The position numbers were made by a program, and so were the translations under genes. The notes below the pieces were generated by a model. That model worked only from the letters and a program-made list of their open reading frames with translations. It ran no database searches and was not told the origin of the DNA. 34,766 nt of DNA from Prochlorococcus sp. AG-409-B13 (lineage in GTDB: Bacteria > Cyanobacteriota > Cyanobacteriia > PCC-6307 > Cyanobiaceae), in assembly GCA_003216035.1 (NCBI GenBank), contig QCJM01000014.1:1-34766 (forward strand). Reading direction: 5' to 3'. Of this stretch, positions 1 to 7,770 are shown piece after piece. Each line of letters begins with the position of its first letter. The first letter of the stretch is position 1.

Positions 1-1
1 A

Positions 2-160
2 GTACATGCCACAAAACAGGGTGGCACAATTCATAAATATGAACTTACTGGCGGCAAAAGATCATTTCTTCGTTATCTAGGCTGCTATTTAGGCTCATGT
101 AAATTCTGTAATGACATAGAAGAAGCCTCTGAATATTTAAAAAATTTAGAAGATAATTAA
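2..160 (+). CDS. 3' end of an unrecognised gene (5' end outside the window)
   Basis: An open frame runs from base 2 to a TAA at 158-160 and gives about 52 C-terminal residues, with no stop back to the window edge. The visible part is hydrophilic and carries a cysteine cluster (CYLGSC followed by KFC), then a short acidic helix-like tail ending LEDN. The clustered cysteines could bind a metal, but I do not recognise the family. It converges on the ABC-2 exporter operon that ends at 275, with about 115 bases of AT-rich spacer. Frame and stop are seen directly; identity is unknown. Confidence 0.55.
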   Translation, partial: VHATKQGGTIHKYELTGGKRSFLRYLGCYLGSCKFCNDIEEASEYLKNLEDN

Positions 161-274
161 ACAAGAAACACGATAAACATAAAGCAGCAACCTTCGCCCA
201 AACCATTCATACTTTATGTATGAATGTAAATTCCCACTACACAGAAATAAATTCTGAAAACCTAATAAACTTAT

Positions 275-1084
275 TCAACTTGAAGCAGAAGTATAAAAAC
301 GCAATGCATACCTCCACAAATTAATACTGCAGAAAAGAGAAAACAAGGTTATTGATAAAGCCCCAATTATCCAATCAATGGAAGCAATGCCTAATATTCC
401 TTGTGCTGGTATGGTAGTTAGGAATGCTATTGGTAATACAAATGTAAAAATTACACGCAGGATTGGAGGATATGCAGATATTGGGTAACGACCAGCGACA
501 AGTGTAGAGCGAAGCACCTCATTTACATTCCAAACTTTAACGAACCAAATGCTTGTCGTTGCCAACATAAACCAAATATTATAAAGAATAATTAAACTAG
601 AAAATACTAATAGAGAACTAATTAAGAAACTTGAAGAAAAGAATTGAGTTTCATTTTTAATAGAACCGTAAATAATTAAACAAACGCCGCACAACAATGA
701 TGGAAATCCCCATGGAGAAAATAAACGAAAAGAAAGCCATAACTGACTACTCACTGGCTTTAAAAGAACAAAATCTAAAGTCCCATTTTGAACATGTCTT
801 ACGATTCTACTTAGATTTGGTTGTAAGAAAATAGTTGTAAAGCCCTCAAGAATTGTATACATACCTAATACAACCAATGCAGAAGACCAGGTCCACCCTC
901 CGAGAGTATGTCCATCATTGTAAAATAAAGACAATATAAAAATACTTCCAATTAAATTACCAATGGTGGAAATCAGTTCAATAAGAAAATTAAGTTTATA
1001 TTCGAACTCTGTAGCAAGGCTAGTGGACCAGAAAGAAAGAATAGTCCTTACAAGTCTACTCATTTCAGAAGCATTGAGTAACAT
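275..1084 (-). CDS. ABC-2 type transporter permease (COG3694-like)
   Basis: This 269-residue integral membrane protein has about six hydrophobic segments, the first near residues 35-55 and the last near 235-255. It resembles the COG3694 half of cyanobacterial ABC-2 exporters. Its first codon directly follows the stop of the upstream permease, so it is the last gene of a three-gene minus-strand operon (ATPase, permease, permease). In Synechocystis a comparable three-component system has been linked to viologen export; applying that substrate here is inference. A second in-frame Met at residue 8 (MSRLV) is an alternative start. It probably forms a heterodimeric channel with the neighbouring permease. 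Confidence 0.8.
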   Translation of the reverse strand: MLLNASEMSRLVRTILSFWSTSLATEFEYKLNFLIELISTIGNLIGSIFILSLFYNDGHTLGGWTWSSALVVLGMYTILEGFTTIFLQPNLSRIVRHVQNGTLDFVLLKPVSSQLWLSFRLFSPWGFPSLLCGVCLIIYGSIKNETQFFSSSFLISSLLVFSSLIILYNIWFMLATTSIWFVKVWNVNEVLRSTLVAGRYPISAYPPILRVIFTFVLPIAFLTTIPAQGILGIASIDWIIGALSITLFSLFCSINLWRYALRFYTSASS

Positions 1085-1909
1085 CTATGTACCCATACCG
1101 GAATAATGCTTTACACCTATCTTCCAAGCCATTATTGAAATAACTATAAGGCTAAAGAGCCATATAGAAATTGAAGTAAAACCAGAACTTATATTAATAT
1201 TCTGGCCTGATATTACTTTAGATGGAAAATCTACTAAGTATGGATATGGTGTATGGTATGCAAATTTCCTAATAGCAGTTGGGTATATATCCAATGGAGC
1301 CACTAATCCAGATAAAAAAGTATATGGAATTAGCAGTAAACGTTCAATAGCACTTGCTCGGTCAGACCAAAAACATACCATGGCGAAAATCCAATGTATT
1401 AAAAATCGCAAGAGAAAAGCAAAAAAAATAGATATTAAACCAAGAACAATGGAATATATACCAAAGTCTAAATGTAAACCTGGGTTAATTAGATAAAAAA
1501 CAAATAGTATAAAAATAACGAAAGGTATACGTGTCATTTGTTCTGCGATATGCGAACTAAAATACCTCCAAAATGGAGTCAATGGTTGTAGGAGAAATGG
1601 TGATAATTTACCTTCCAAGTTGTCCTGTTCAAATGTGATCATCACCCAAACAGCTGTAAACTGTCTAACAATAAATGCAGACAGGAAATATTGGACAAGC
1701 ATCCTATTATTCCAACCTATAGATGTAATAATATAAGACTGACTCCAAATAGATAGCATAATCAAAGGAAGAAGTCCTGAGATGACCCAAAGTGCTATTT
1801 CAGCACGGTATTCAAGCATTAATGCATATTGAGTAAATAACAATACTTTGTAAACTAAACACTTTCTTTTTAAATTATTTAATAAAGCATTAGGAGTAAA
1901 GTAGTTCAT
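1085..1909 (-). CDS. ABC-2 type transporter permease (COG4587-like)
   Basis: A 274-residue membrane protein with an N-terminal amphipathic segment and about six hydrophobic stretches. The LEYRAEIALWVISG segment after residue 30 and the loop containing LEGKLSPFLLQPL are typical of the COG4587 permease family. Its ATG overlaps the stop of the ATPase gene by four bases (1906-1909), a sign of translational coupling, and its own stop abuts the next permease. This tight packing supports one transporter made of one ATPase type and two different permeases in the cytoplasmic membrane. The substrate cannot be read from sequence; the viologen/daunorubicin-type exporter label is only a family analogy. 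Confidence 0.8.
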   Translation of the reverse strand: MNYFTPNALLNNLKRKCLVYKVLLFTQYALMLEYRAEIALWVISGLLPLIMLSIWSQSYIITSIGWNNRMLVQYFLSAFIVRQFTAVWVMITFEQDNLEGKLSPFLLQPLTPFWRYFSSHIAEQMTRIPFVIFILFVFYLINPGLHLDFGIYSIVLGLISIFFAFLLRFLIHWIFAMVCFWSDRASAIERLLLIPYTFLSGLVAPLDIYPTAIRKFAYHTPYPYLVDFPSKVISGQNINISSGFTSISIWLFSLIVISIMAWKIGVKHYSGMGT

Positions 1910-2892
1910 AATGGAGTCTGTCCAGACTTGAATAAATCTCCTATTAACTTTTCTATGGGTGGATCGCTAACCTCTAGATCTTTTACTGAGCATGAGTTTA
2001 TTAATGTTGCTAGTGATGATGTCAATTTTGCTCTAGGAATTAAGAGCCTTACCAAATATTTCTGGTGGTGAACAACTTCACCAAACGGTAGGAATCGCTC
2101 TACAGGTTGAGGCTCGGTTAACTCAAGACGAACAGAACGACATGGTGACAACTTTGTAATTAAATCCTCTAACATTCCATCATAAAATAGTGTTCCATCA
2201 TGAATGAGTATTACTCTTTTGCATAGAGAAGTAATATCCCCCATATAATGACTTGTTAATAGTATAGTAGCACCAAAAGAATTGTTATAATTGCTTATAA
2301 ATTCCCTAACACGAACTTGAGCATTAACATCTAGACCTAGAGTAGGTTCATCTAGAAATAAAATAGAAGGTCTATGTAAAAGTGATGCCAGTAATTCTGC
2401 TTTCATACGTTGTCCTAAAGATAACTTTCTAACAGGGCAGGTAAGTTCATCTCCAAGATCCAACATTTCAGAAAGTTCTTCAATTCTCCTTTGTGCCTCT
2501 TCGTTTGACAATCCATAGACAGCTGCATTTACTTTAAGGGAATCTAACGGAGGAAGATCCCAAATCAATTGCTGTTTCTGTCCCATTACCAACGTAATTT
2601 TCTTAAGAAAATCATGTTGACGTCTTTGTGGTACATATCCAGCCACATTCAAATGACCATTAGTGGGATGGATTAACCCACAAAGCATTTTCAAAGTTGT
2701 AGTCTTACCAGCCCCATTAGGACCTATAAAGCCAACCATTTCGCCTTGATCAATTTCAATGGAAATATTGTTAACAGCATTAATTAATCTAGTTTTCCTT
2801 GAAACAAAATGCTTAAGAGTGCCCTTTAGACCGGGCCTTTTATCACCAACCAAAAAACTCTTTGAAAGATTCTGAGTTGTTATAAGAGGCAT
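1906..2892 (-). CDS. ABC exporter ATP-binding protein (COG4586-like)
   Basis: A 328-residue nucleotide-binding subunit. Visible motifs are Walker A GPNGAGKT (57-64), a Q-loop region around MGQKQQ (103-108), the signature LSLGQ (157-161), Walker B ILFLDEP (177-183) and the H-loop His215. An N-terminal extension of about 40 residues precedes the canonical fold, and a C-terminal domain of about 90 residues follows it, as in COG4586 proteins. It is the first gene of the operon with the two ABC-2 permeases downstream and energises export. The signature has Leu in place of the second residue of LSGGQ, which is common in this subfamily. Confidence 0.88.
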   Translation of the reverse strand: MPLITTQNLSKSFLVGDKRPGLKGTLKHFVSRKTRLINAVNNISIEIDQGEMVGFIGPNGAGKTTTLKMLCGLIHPTNGHLNVAGYVPQRRQHDFLKKITLVMGQKQQLIWDLPPLDSLKVNAAVYGLSNEEAQRRIEELSEMLDLGDELTCPVRKLSLGQRMKAELLASLLHRPSILFLDEPTLGLDVNAQVRVREFISNYNNSFGATILLTSHYMGDITSLCKRVILIHDGTLFYDGMLEDLITKLSPCRSVRLELTEPQPVERFLPFGEVVHHQKYLVRLLIPRAKLTSSLATLINSCSVKDLEVSDPPIEKLIGDLFKSGQTPL

Positions 2893-3041
2893 CGTAAATT
2901 CTTAACCACAAAAGAAGGTTATACAGGCATACGAACAAAAGGAGGAATAAATACTTACATCACAAACCAAAAAGGGCAAGAAAACAACCCATACACAAAA
3001 CGCGCCAATCAAAGCAAAAGGGCATTATATTGTAACTTTTC

Positions 3042-3152
3042 TTAATTTAAAATAGTAATGTTTGGAATCATTGCGAGAGAGGCCTCTATCACCTCGATTT
3101 CTGTTGTAAGAGGTTGAGTTGTACCTGCATGAACTAGTATATGGTTTGACAT
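3042..3152 (-). CDS. possible 36-residue small protein upstream of the exporter operon
   Basis: An ATG-initiated minus-strand frame of 36 codons ends in TAA at 3042-3044. The peptide begins MSNHILVHAGTTQ and contains an acidic stretch EIEVIEA. It lies in the roughly 300-base gap between the divergent exporter operon and the Rieske gene, in the same direction as the exporter and about 150 bases before its ATPase. Length alone does not exclude chance in this AT-rich DNA. I do not recognise the sequence. The rest of the gap shows only a short AGAGGCCTCT palindrome at 3078-3087. Confidence 0.25.
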   Translation of the reverse strand: MSNHILVHAGTTQPLTTEIEVIEASLAMIPNITILN

Positions 3153-3190
3153 TTCCCCGCTTTTTGCCACATTAATATCGCAAAATAATC

Positions 3191-4525
3191 ATGAGCGAAG
3201 ATGGAATCAATCAATTTAATACTTTTAGGTTGACTGATGAGTCTGCTACTGATTCATCTGTGGATGAAATAACAACAGAAAGTCCACAAGAAAAACCAGC
3301 TCTAAAGCCAGCGAATCAACTGTCTAGCGGGCTTTTGGGTTGGTATGCAGCATGTAGCAGCCAATCTCTAAAAGAAGGTAATCCTTACTTCTTTTCAATG
3401 TATAATGAGCCATTAATTTTATATAGAGATAAAGACTCTAATCCCAAGTGTATAAAAGATCTATGTCCACATAGGGGAGCATCATTTCGTGGCGGAAAAT
3501 TAAAGGATGGTCAACTTACTTGTCCATATCATGGAGCAAGGTTCGCTTCGTCAGGGGAGTGCTTAAATATTGATAGAATAACCTGCCAACATATTGTTGA
3601 CACTAACTATAAAAACTATGCAAAGAAGATACACTTATATCAATATCCATGCATAGAGTCAGATGGATATATTTATATATACTATACAGGTAAAGCAAGT
3701 ACAAACATACAAGACTTTGAGATAAAAACCTCACTAGATGATCTAAAGGCTAATTCCTATGGGTTTAAAATTCCTGAATATGAATATGAAGAAGTATGCG
3801 TCGATTTTAAATGCGACTGGGCAAGAATAATTGAAAATCACCTAGATATATTACATATATTCTGGGTACATGGAGAAACCATCCCAGACAAAGATGTCAG
3901 CAGAAAAGCAATCACTAGCTTTAATCAAACCATCACTAGAGACAAAAGAGAAATAGAAAGTAAATATAATCATAAACAAAAAGAAAAAGGTGAGTTTATA
4001 AGTATCAAATTTATTCCACCGGGGAGAATTATCATCTATAAAGGGACTCCAGAAACAGCCAGATATGTACAAGTATTAGACCATATACCACTTAACAATA
4101 ACAGAGCACGTGTAATTGTAAGACATTACAGGAAATTTCTTAAAAACAAATTCCTAACTAACATTATACTTTTCAAATATCTTCAGCAACGAATTTTCTA
4201 TAAAGTTTTCTCAGAAGACTACATGATATTAAAAACACAAACCTTTAACCAACAAATGGGATTCATAGAAAAAGATAACATCAAGTTGCTTGGTGAGGAT
4301 AAAATGGTTCAATATTATTGGGATTGGCTTAACGATGCATTAGCAAAAGATAAACCCTGGGAGCTGCATCCAATTACATCGAATACAAATACGGTGCATT
4401 TAGATATGCCAATGCTTTATCCTCCTGAGAATACAAGACTTTCAGATTTAAATGATAGAAACCTAATCATCCAACTAATTATTCGTTCACTAATTCCTAT
4501 TGCCTTATTATTATTAATATTTTAA
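3191..4525 (+). CDS. Rieske [2Fe-2S] oxygenase, PaO/LLS1-like
   Basis: This 444-residue protein has the layout of the pheophorbide a oxygenase/LLS1/PTC52 family. A low-complexity N-terminus (1-45) precedes a Rieske domain with ligands Cys92, His94, Cys111 and His114 (CPH and CPYHGARF). A mononuclear-iron domain follows, with NHLDILH and a second His (Asp219, His222, His227) and a likely third ligand in SEDYMILKTQ (Asp343). A hydrophobic C-terminal anchor spans about 425-444. Family members oxidise chlorophyll derivatives or related substrates at the membrane using ferredoxin; the substrate here is inferred only. The ATG at 3191 gives the expected length. It is divergent from the exporter operon. 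Confidence 0.85.
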   Translation: MSEDGINQFNTFRLTDESATDSSVDEITTESPQEKPALKPANQLSSGLLGWYAACSSQSLKEGNPYFFSMYNEPLILYRDKDSNPKCIKDLCPHRGASFRGGKLKDGQLTCPYHGARFASSGECLNIDRITCQHIVDTNYKNYAKKIHLYQYPCIESDGYIYIYYTGKASTNIQDFEIKTSLDDLKANSYGFKIPEYEYEEVCVDFKCDWARIIENHLDILHIFWVHGETIPDKDVSRKAITSFNQTITRDKREIESKYNHKQKEKGEFISIKFIPPGRIIIYKGTPETARYVQVLDHIPLNNNRARVIVRHYRKFLKNKFLTNIILFKYLQQRIFYKVFSEDYMILKTQTFNQQMGFIEKDNIKLLGEDKMVQYYWDWLNDALAKDKPWELHPITSNTNTVHLDMPMLYPPENTRLSDLNDRNLIIQLIIRSLIPIALLLLIF

Positions 4526-4636
4526 TATCTATATAGAAAAATTATGACAAAACCCACTGTAAATTATTTAAAAATCATTTGAAAGCTGACAAAAGTTATA
4601 GGGACAAATATAATTGATATATTATCAGTACCCTAT

Positions 4637-4747
4637 ATGGCAAATAATCAAGGGAGAGCAGCATGGGTTAACTGGGCCTTCCTTGCGATATTTATTTGGT
4701 CTAGTTGGCAGTTATATGCTTTTTGGAGTTATCGTTTAGGTATTTAG
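4637..4747 (+). CDS. 36-residue single-pass membrane protein
   Basis: A short ATG-initiated frame of 36 codons ends in TAG at 4745-4747. The product starts MANNQGRAAWVNW and then forms one hydrophobic, Trp-rich helix (FLAIFIWSSWQLYAFW) with a short basic tail. The composition looks like a small thylakoid or plasma-membrane protein, for example a photosystem or cytochrome-complex accessory subunit, but it is not PsbT, PetL, PetM or an Hli protein as far as I can judge. The Hli motif ExxNGRxAMxG is absent. It sits alone between the Rieske gene and the ModF-like ATPase and is followed by an AT-rich palindrome. Confidence 0.6.
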   Translation: MANNQGRAAWVNWAFLAIFIWSSWQLYAFWSYRLGI

Positions 4748-4775
4748 TAGATGAAGAATGAATAATCATTAAGGC

Positions 4776-4797
4776 AATTCTAATTAAAATTAGAATT
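4776..4797. terminator. AT-rich perfect palindrome downstream of the small membrane gene
   Basis: Two 10-base arms, AATTCTAATT and AATTAGAATT, are separated by two A residues, about 30 bases after the small gene's stop. It could end transcription of the Rieske and small-protein genes. It lacks a GC-rich stem, so the terminator role is tentative. Confidence 0.35.
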
Positions 4798-4885
4798 CGA
4801 TTAGCAAATATAATAGCTAATAAAAAGAGATACAGTGTAAGTGTTTATAATTTGAAGAGATCAATAAGTCATTAAGAAGAAATCA

Positions 4886-5677
4886 ATGGTACAAGAATCT
4901 CCTTGGCTAGAATTTTGTAATGTTGAAGCATGGTCTAAAGACCACAAAATATTCTCTTCGCTTAATCTAAAATTATATTTAAATGAACAAACTGTTATTC
5001 TAGGCCCCAATGGGTCAGGTAAAAGTTCACTAATTAAGCTTATCAATAGAAGTCTCTATCCAATTGTAAAAGAAAATAGTTCTCTTAAATTATTTAACAG
5101 CGAAACCATAAATATAATGGATATTCGCTCTAGAGTTGGATTTGTATCAGCAGAAATTGAAGAGCGCATTAAACCAGGAACAAAGGCATGGGAAGTTATA
5201 TATTCAGGCTACCTTGGATCAATTGGACTAGGTATATGTAATATTGTGGATAAAGATTTAAAAGAAAATACTTTAAAATTAATGAACTTTCTAAATTTAG
5301 AATCAATAAAAGATATGAACTTTGAATACCTATCTGAAGGTCAAAAAAGATATGTAATAATAGCAAGATCCTTAATAAATAATCCAGAGATATTAATATT
5401 TGATGAGCCAACTATAAAACTTGATATTAAAGCCAAGTATCAACTCCTAAATATATTAAATAAACTTAGTGAAGCAGGTAAGACGATTGTTCAAGTTACA
5501 CACCAAATAGATACAATTACTAAAGGTAGTACGCGTATTATTTTCCTAAAAAAAGGATGTATTATTGATGATGGGCCTGTTAATGTCATGTTAACTTCTG
5601 AGAAATTAAGCAAACTTTATGATTTACCTTTAAAACTTATTAACTCAAATACTTGTTGGCAAATTATAAATGTATGA
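4886..5677 (+). CDS. stand-alone ABC ATPase, ModF-like (COG1119)
   Basis: A 263-residue soluble ABC ATPase. Motifs are Walker A GPNGSGKSS (40-48), signature LSEGQ (149-153), Walker B ILIFDEP (169-175) and H-loop His206. The stretch VIYSGYLGSIGLG (104-116) matches the SG-FGSIGL motif I associate with the COG1119 ModF/PhrA group. No permease or binding protein is next to it, so it may pair with distant membrane subunits or act as a non-transport ATPase. The ATG at 4886 begins 8 residues before the first beta-strand. It converges on the zinc-ribbon gene at 5773. The ModF label is family resemblance; molybdenum is not implied. Confidence 0.75.
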   Translation: MVQESPWLEFCNVEAWSKDHKIFSSLNLKLYLNEQTVILGPNGSGKSSLIKLINRSLYPIVKENSSLKLFNSETINIMDIRSRVGFVSAEIEERIKPGTKAWEVIYSGYLGSIGLGICNIVDKDLKENTLKLMNFLNLESIKDMNFEYLSEGQKRYVIIARSLINNPEILIFDEPTIKLDIKAKYQLLNILNKLSEAGKTIVQVTHQIDTITKGSTRIIFLKKGCIIDDGPVNVMLTSEKLSKLYDLPLKLINSNTCWQIINV

Positions 5678-5772
5678 TTCATATATATTTAAGATTTAAT
5701 ATGCTAGAAAATAAGTTATATAAAGTGTTTTTAATCAAGTTAATTTTTCTATAAAAAATTTAAATTAAGTTC

Positions 5773-5991
5773 TTATGCTATAGCTAACATGATAGCAACA
5801 ATTAGTACAACCACTACAATGAAATAGAATTTTATTTTTCGAGATGATTTTAAACGGTATTTTCTTCTATTAATAGTTTTTATTGCTAAATCTGCAGGCC
5901 TACCACATTTGATACAAATCAATCTTCCTGCCAAGGCTCTATCAGCCCTGAATTGATTACAGCCGCACATCTGGCAGGTTTTAGATGACAT
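5773..5991 (-). CDS. small zinc-ribbon protein with C-terminal membrane anchor
   Basis: This 72-residue protein has two CxxC knuckles: CQMC, preceded by Cys6 and followed by Cys11, and CIKC near residues 26-29. The pattern fits a four-Cys zinc ribbon. A basic linker (about 38-52, rich in Arg and Lys) is followed by one hydrophobic helix (FYFIVVVVLIVAIMLAIA) to the end. The product is therefore probably a tail-anchored membrane protein with the zinc ribbon in the cytoplasm. I do not recognise a named family. It is convergent with the ModF-like ATPase and may share a transcript with the AhpC/TSA-like gene upstream (66-base gap). Confidence 0.7.
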   Translation of the reverse strand: MSSKTCQMCGCNQFRADRALAGRLICIKCGRPADLAIKTINRRKYRLKSSRKIKFYFIVVVVLIVAIMLAIA

Positions 5992-6057
5992 AAATCCTCC
6001 ATCAAAGTTTTGTAAAAGGAAAGTAAAGGATTAAAAGCCTAAGGCATTTGACTTAGG

Positions 6058-6789
6058 CTAAAGGTAATGTTTAATAAAATCTAATGGATCTCTCATATTT
6101 TGTGCATATAAAAGAAGGCTAATAGGTTTATATAAATAAATAATACTATTATCTTCCCCTAAAAAAAACGTAGCTCCTCTGCGAGTTAAATATTCATTGT
6201 TTGGGAAGTATATTTTTCTATTTCCTAGTATTTCTATCATATTTGTTAATCGTAAACTTGCCAGTTCAAAAGGTCTTAAAAAACCTTGTCCAAAGACATT
6301 ACTAAAAAGCACACTATTGAACCTAGGGATTATTTTAAAGTCTATGTAATCATCATCTTCATAAATATTTGATGATCTCAAATCACCTATGTATCCTCTG
6401 ATTACTTCTCTAAGTGTACCAGGAGAACCTATTCCCATGCACATTAGTAATAACCTAATATACTGTGGTAGATCGAAGACTATTCCATTCGAAAGTTCTA
6501 ACTGTGTATGAATAAGGTCATCCTTAACAACTTCCAAAATATCAGGAGAAATTCCTATGAATTTGCAAAATTTAGCTTTTGTTTCTTCTGTCCCAATGCC
6601 TATAATGGACAATTCAATATTTGCTTCTCTTAAAATTTTTATTTTGTTCACCAAATATTGAACATATTCAAAGCTGTCAAAGTCTCCTAAAGGACCAAGG
6701 AAAATTATAAGTCTTTTCTTTCCAGGCCTCATTGAGGGAATGTTTTGAATAAATTTTAATAATACTAATGGACATAATAATTTACACAT
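6058..6789 (-). CDS. AhpC/TSA-type thioredoxin-fold protein (PRXL2-like, no peroxidatic Cys)
   Basis: A 243-residue protein with motifs I associate with the AhpC-TSA_2/PRXL2 family: a beta-strand then FGPLGDFDSFEY-like sequence (here FLGPLGDFDSFEY), IGIGTEE, and LLMCMGIGSPGTLREVIRGY in the middle. Where redox-active members carry a CxxC, this protein has GDFDS, so a peroxidase role is doubtful. The first 19 residues may be an over-extended start; the Met before RPGKKRL is an alternative. It is transcribed away from ferritin 1 across a 193-base gap that holds a Fur-like palindrome, so the two genes could share regulation. Family assignment is moderate; function is inferred. Confidence 0.6.
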   Translation of the reverse strand: MCKLLCPLVLLKFIQNIPSMRPGKKRLIIFLGPLGDFDSFEYVQYLVNKIKILREANIELSIIGIGTEETKAKFCKFIGISPDILEVVKDDLIHTQLELSNGIVFDLPQYIRLLLMCMGIGSPGTLREVIRGYIGDLRSSNIYEDDDYIDFKIIPRFNSVLFSNVFGQGFLRPFELASLRLTNMIEILGNRKIYFPNNEYLTRRGATFFLGEDNSIIYLYKPISLLLYAQNMRDPLDFIKHYL

Positions 6790-6847
6790 TTCTAGTCCTT
6801 TTGTTTGACTGATATCATATTATATATATATTTGCTGTGAATAGAAA

Positions 6848-6864
6848 TATTCATACTATGAATA
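6848..6864. promoter_or_regulatory. Fur-family-like operator between the AhpC/TSA-like gene and ferritin 1
   Basis: TATTCATACTATGAATA is a perfect 8-1-8 inverted repeat. It overlaps a second one, TGAATA-N4-TATTCA (6838-6853), so three TGAATA half-sites alternate in direction within 27 bases. The odd-centred layout contains the 7-1-7 arrangement of Fur/PerR/Zur boxes. It lies 119 bases before ferritin 1 and 59 bases before the divergent gene. The binding protein is inferred. Confidence 0.45.
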
Positions 6865-6982
6865 AGATTAAATTAAGTATTTAGCTTGATTAAGTATAGA
6901 TATGAAAACAAGTAAACTAAAACTTTTAAAAGTATGTCGTATGATGAAAAAGAACTATATTTTGGGAAACCGTTGAAATTAA

Positions 6983-7504
6983 ATGCAAGATCTAGCTAAA
7001 GCTATAAACAATCACCTGTCATGTGAATTCCAGGCAAGTCATACGTATCTTGCTATGTCAATTTGGTTACGTGAAAAAGATCTCGCTGGATTCTCAACTT
7101 ATATGCAAAGTAAAAGTCAAGAAGAAAGGGGTCATGCAGATAGGCTAATAGCATATTTGGTTGATAGCGATGAGCAGGTAGAGTTGCCAAGCGTAGACGC
7201 ACCACAAAGAAGCTGGACATCAACACAAACTCTGTTTGATCAAGTCTATGAAATGGAACAAGCGGTTACTGCTTCTATAAATCGTATTTATTCTATTGCC
7301 GAGCAAGCTGGGGAAAGGAGTGCAACAGCAATGCTGGATTGGTTTGTTGCTGAACAGCTTCAGGAAGAAGCAGAAGCTAGATTTGTACGTAAAAGATTAA
7401 GGTTAGCTGGAGATAATAGTGCTGCATTACTTCTTTTAGACCAACAGTTTCTTGATGGAACAGCATTATCGACTGTAAAAGGAAAACCTAGTGCATTAGC
7501 CTGA
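6983..7504 (+). CDS. ferritin 1 (complete ferroxidase site)
   Basis: A 173-residue four-helix-bundle ferritin that oxidises Fe(II) and stores Fe(III) in a 24-subunit cage. By alignment to E. coli FtnA the ligands are present: Glu15, Glu48 and His51 (EERGH), Glu92 (EMEQ), Gln125 and Glu128 (AEQLQEE), plus the nearby Tyr22. The length is normal for bacterial non-haem ferritins. The ATG at 6983 begins directly before the first helix. It lies downstream of the Fur-like palindrome and upstream of the Crp/NtcA-type regulator gene (257-base gap). This copy looks fully active, in contrast with ferritin 2 at 8665-9231. Confidence 0.93.
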   Translation: MQDLAKAINNHLSCEFQASHTYLAMSIWLREKDLAGFSTYMQSKSQEERGHADRLIAYLVDSDEQVELPSVDAPQRSWTSTQTLFDQVYEMEQAVTASINRIYSIAEQAGERSATAMLDWFVAEQLQEEAEARFVRKRLRLAGDNSAALLLLDQQFLDGTALSTVKGKPSALA

Positions 7505-7665
7505 TTTGATTAGGTTTTAACAACATTTAGTGAGTTCAATTACATTTCTTTTCTTTGAAAAAACATAGCGATCAAAAAAAATCTAGTCAGCACAAAATAA
7601 AAATTGCGAATTTCAAGACAATAGTTAGTTTGTCAACCGCACCAATGGATCCGAAGCAATCAACA

Positions 7666-7770
7666 CTCGCAAAAAGCTTTTGCTATTGAGAATCGCTTGC
7701 AAAAAGCAGCCCTATGGGGTTAGGTTGAGAAGAGTTCGCAAAAAGCTTCTTTTTTTTCGCAATGAGCTTC
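7666..7770 (+). repeat. four in-phase copies of a GCAAAAAGC repeat leading into the regulator start
   Basis: GCAAAAAGC occurs at 7669, 7699 and 7738, and a variant GCAATGAGC at 7759. Spacings are 30, 39 and 21 bases, all multiples of three, and all copies are in frame with the regulator ATG at 7762. The last two copies match over 15 bases (TTCGCAAAAAGCTTC against TTCGCAATGAGCTTC, 13 of 15), so the start codon sits inside the fourth copy. In-frame TGA stops at 7687 and 7726 prevent one long upstream frame. Confidence 0.7.

Noticed and set aside
7530-7543. GTG-N8-TAC site after ferritin 1
   Set aside because: It fits only the loose core, differs from the other two sites and is 219 bases from the regulator start.
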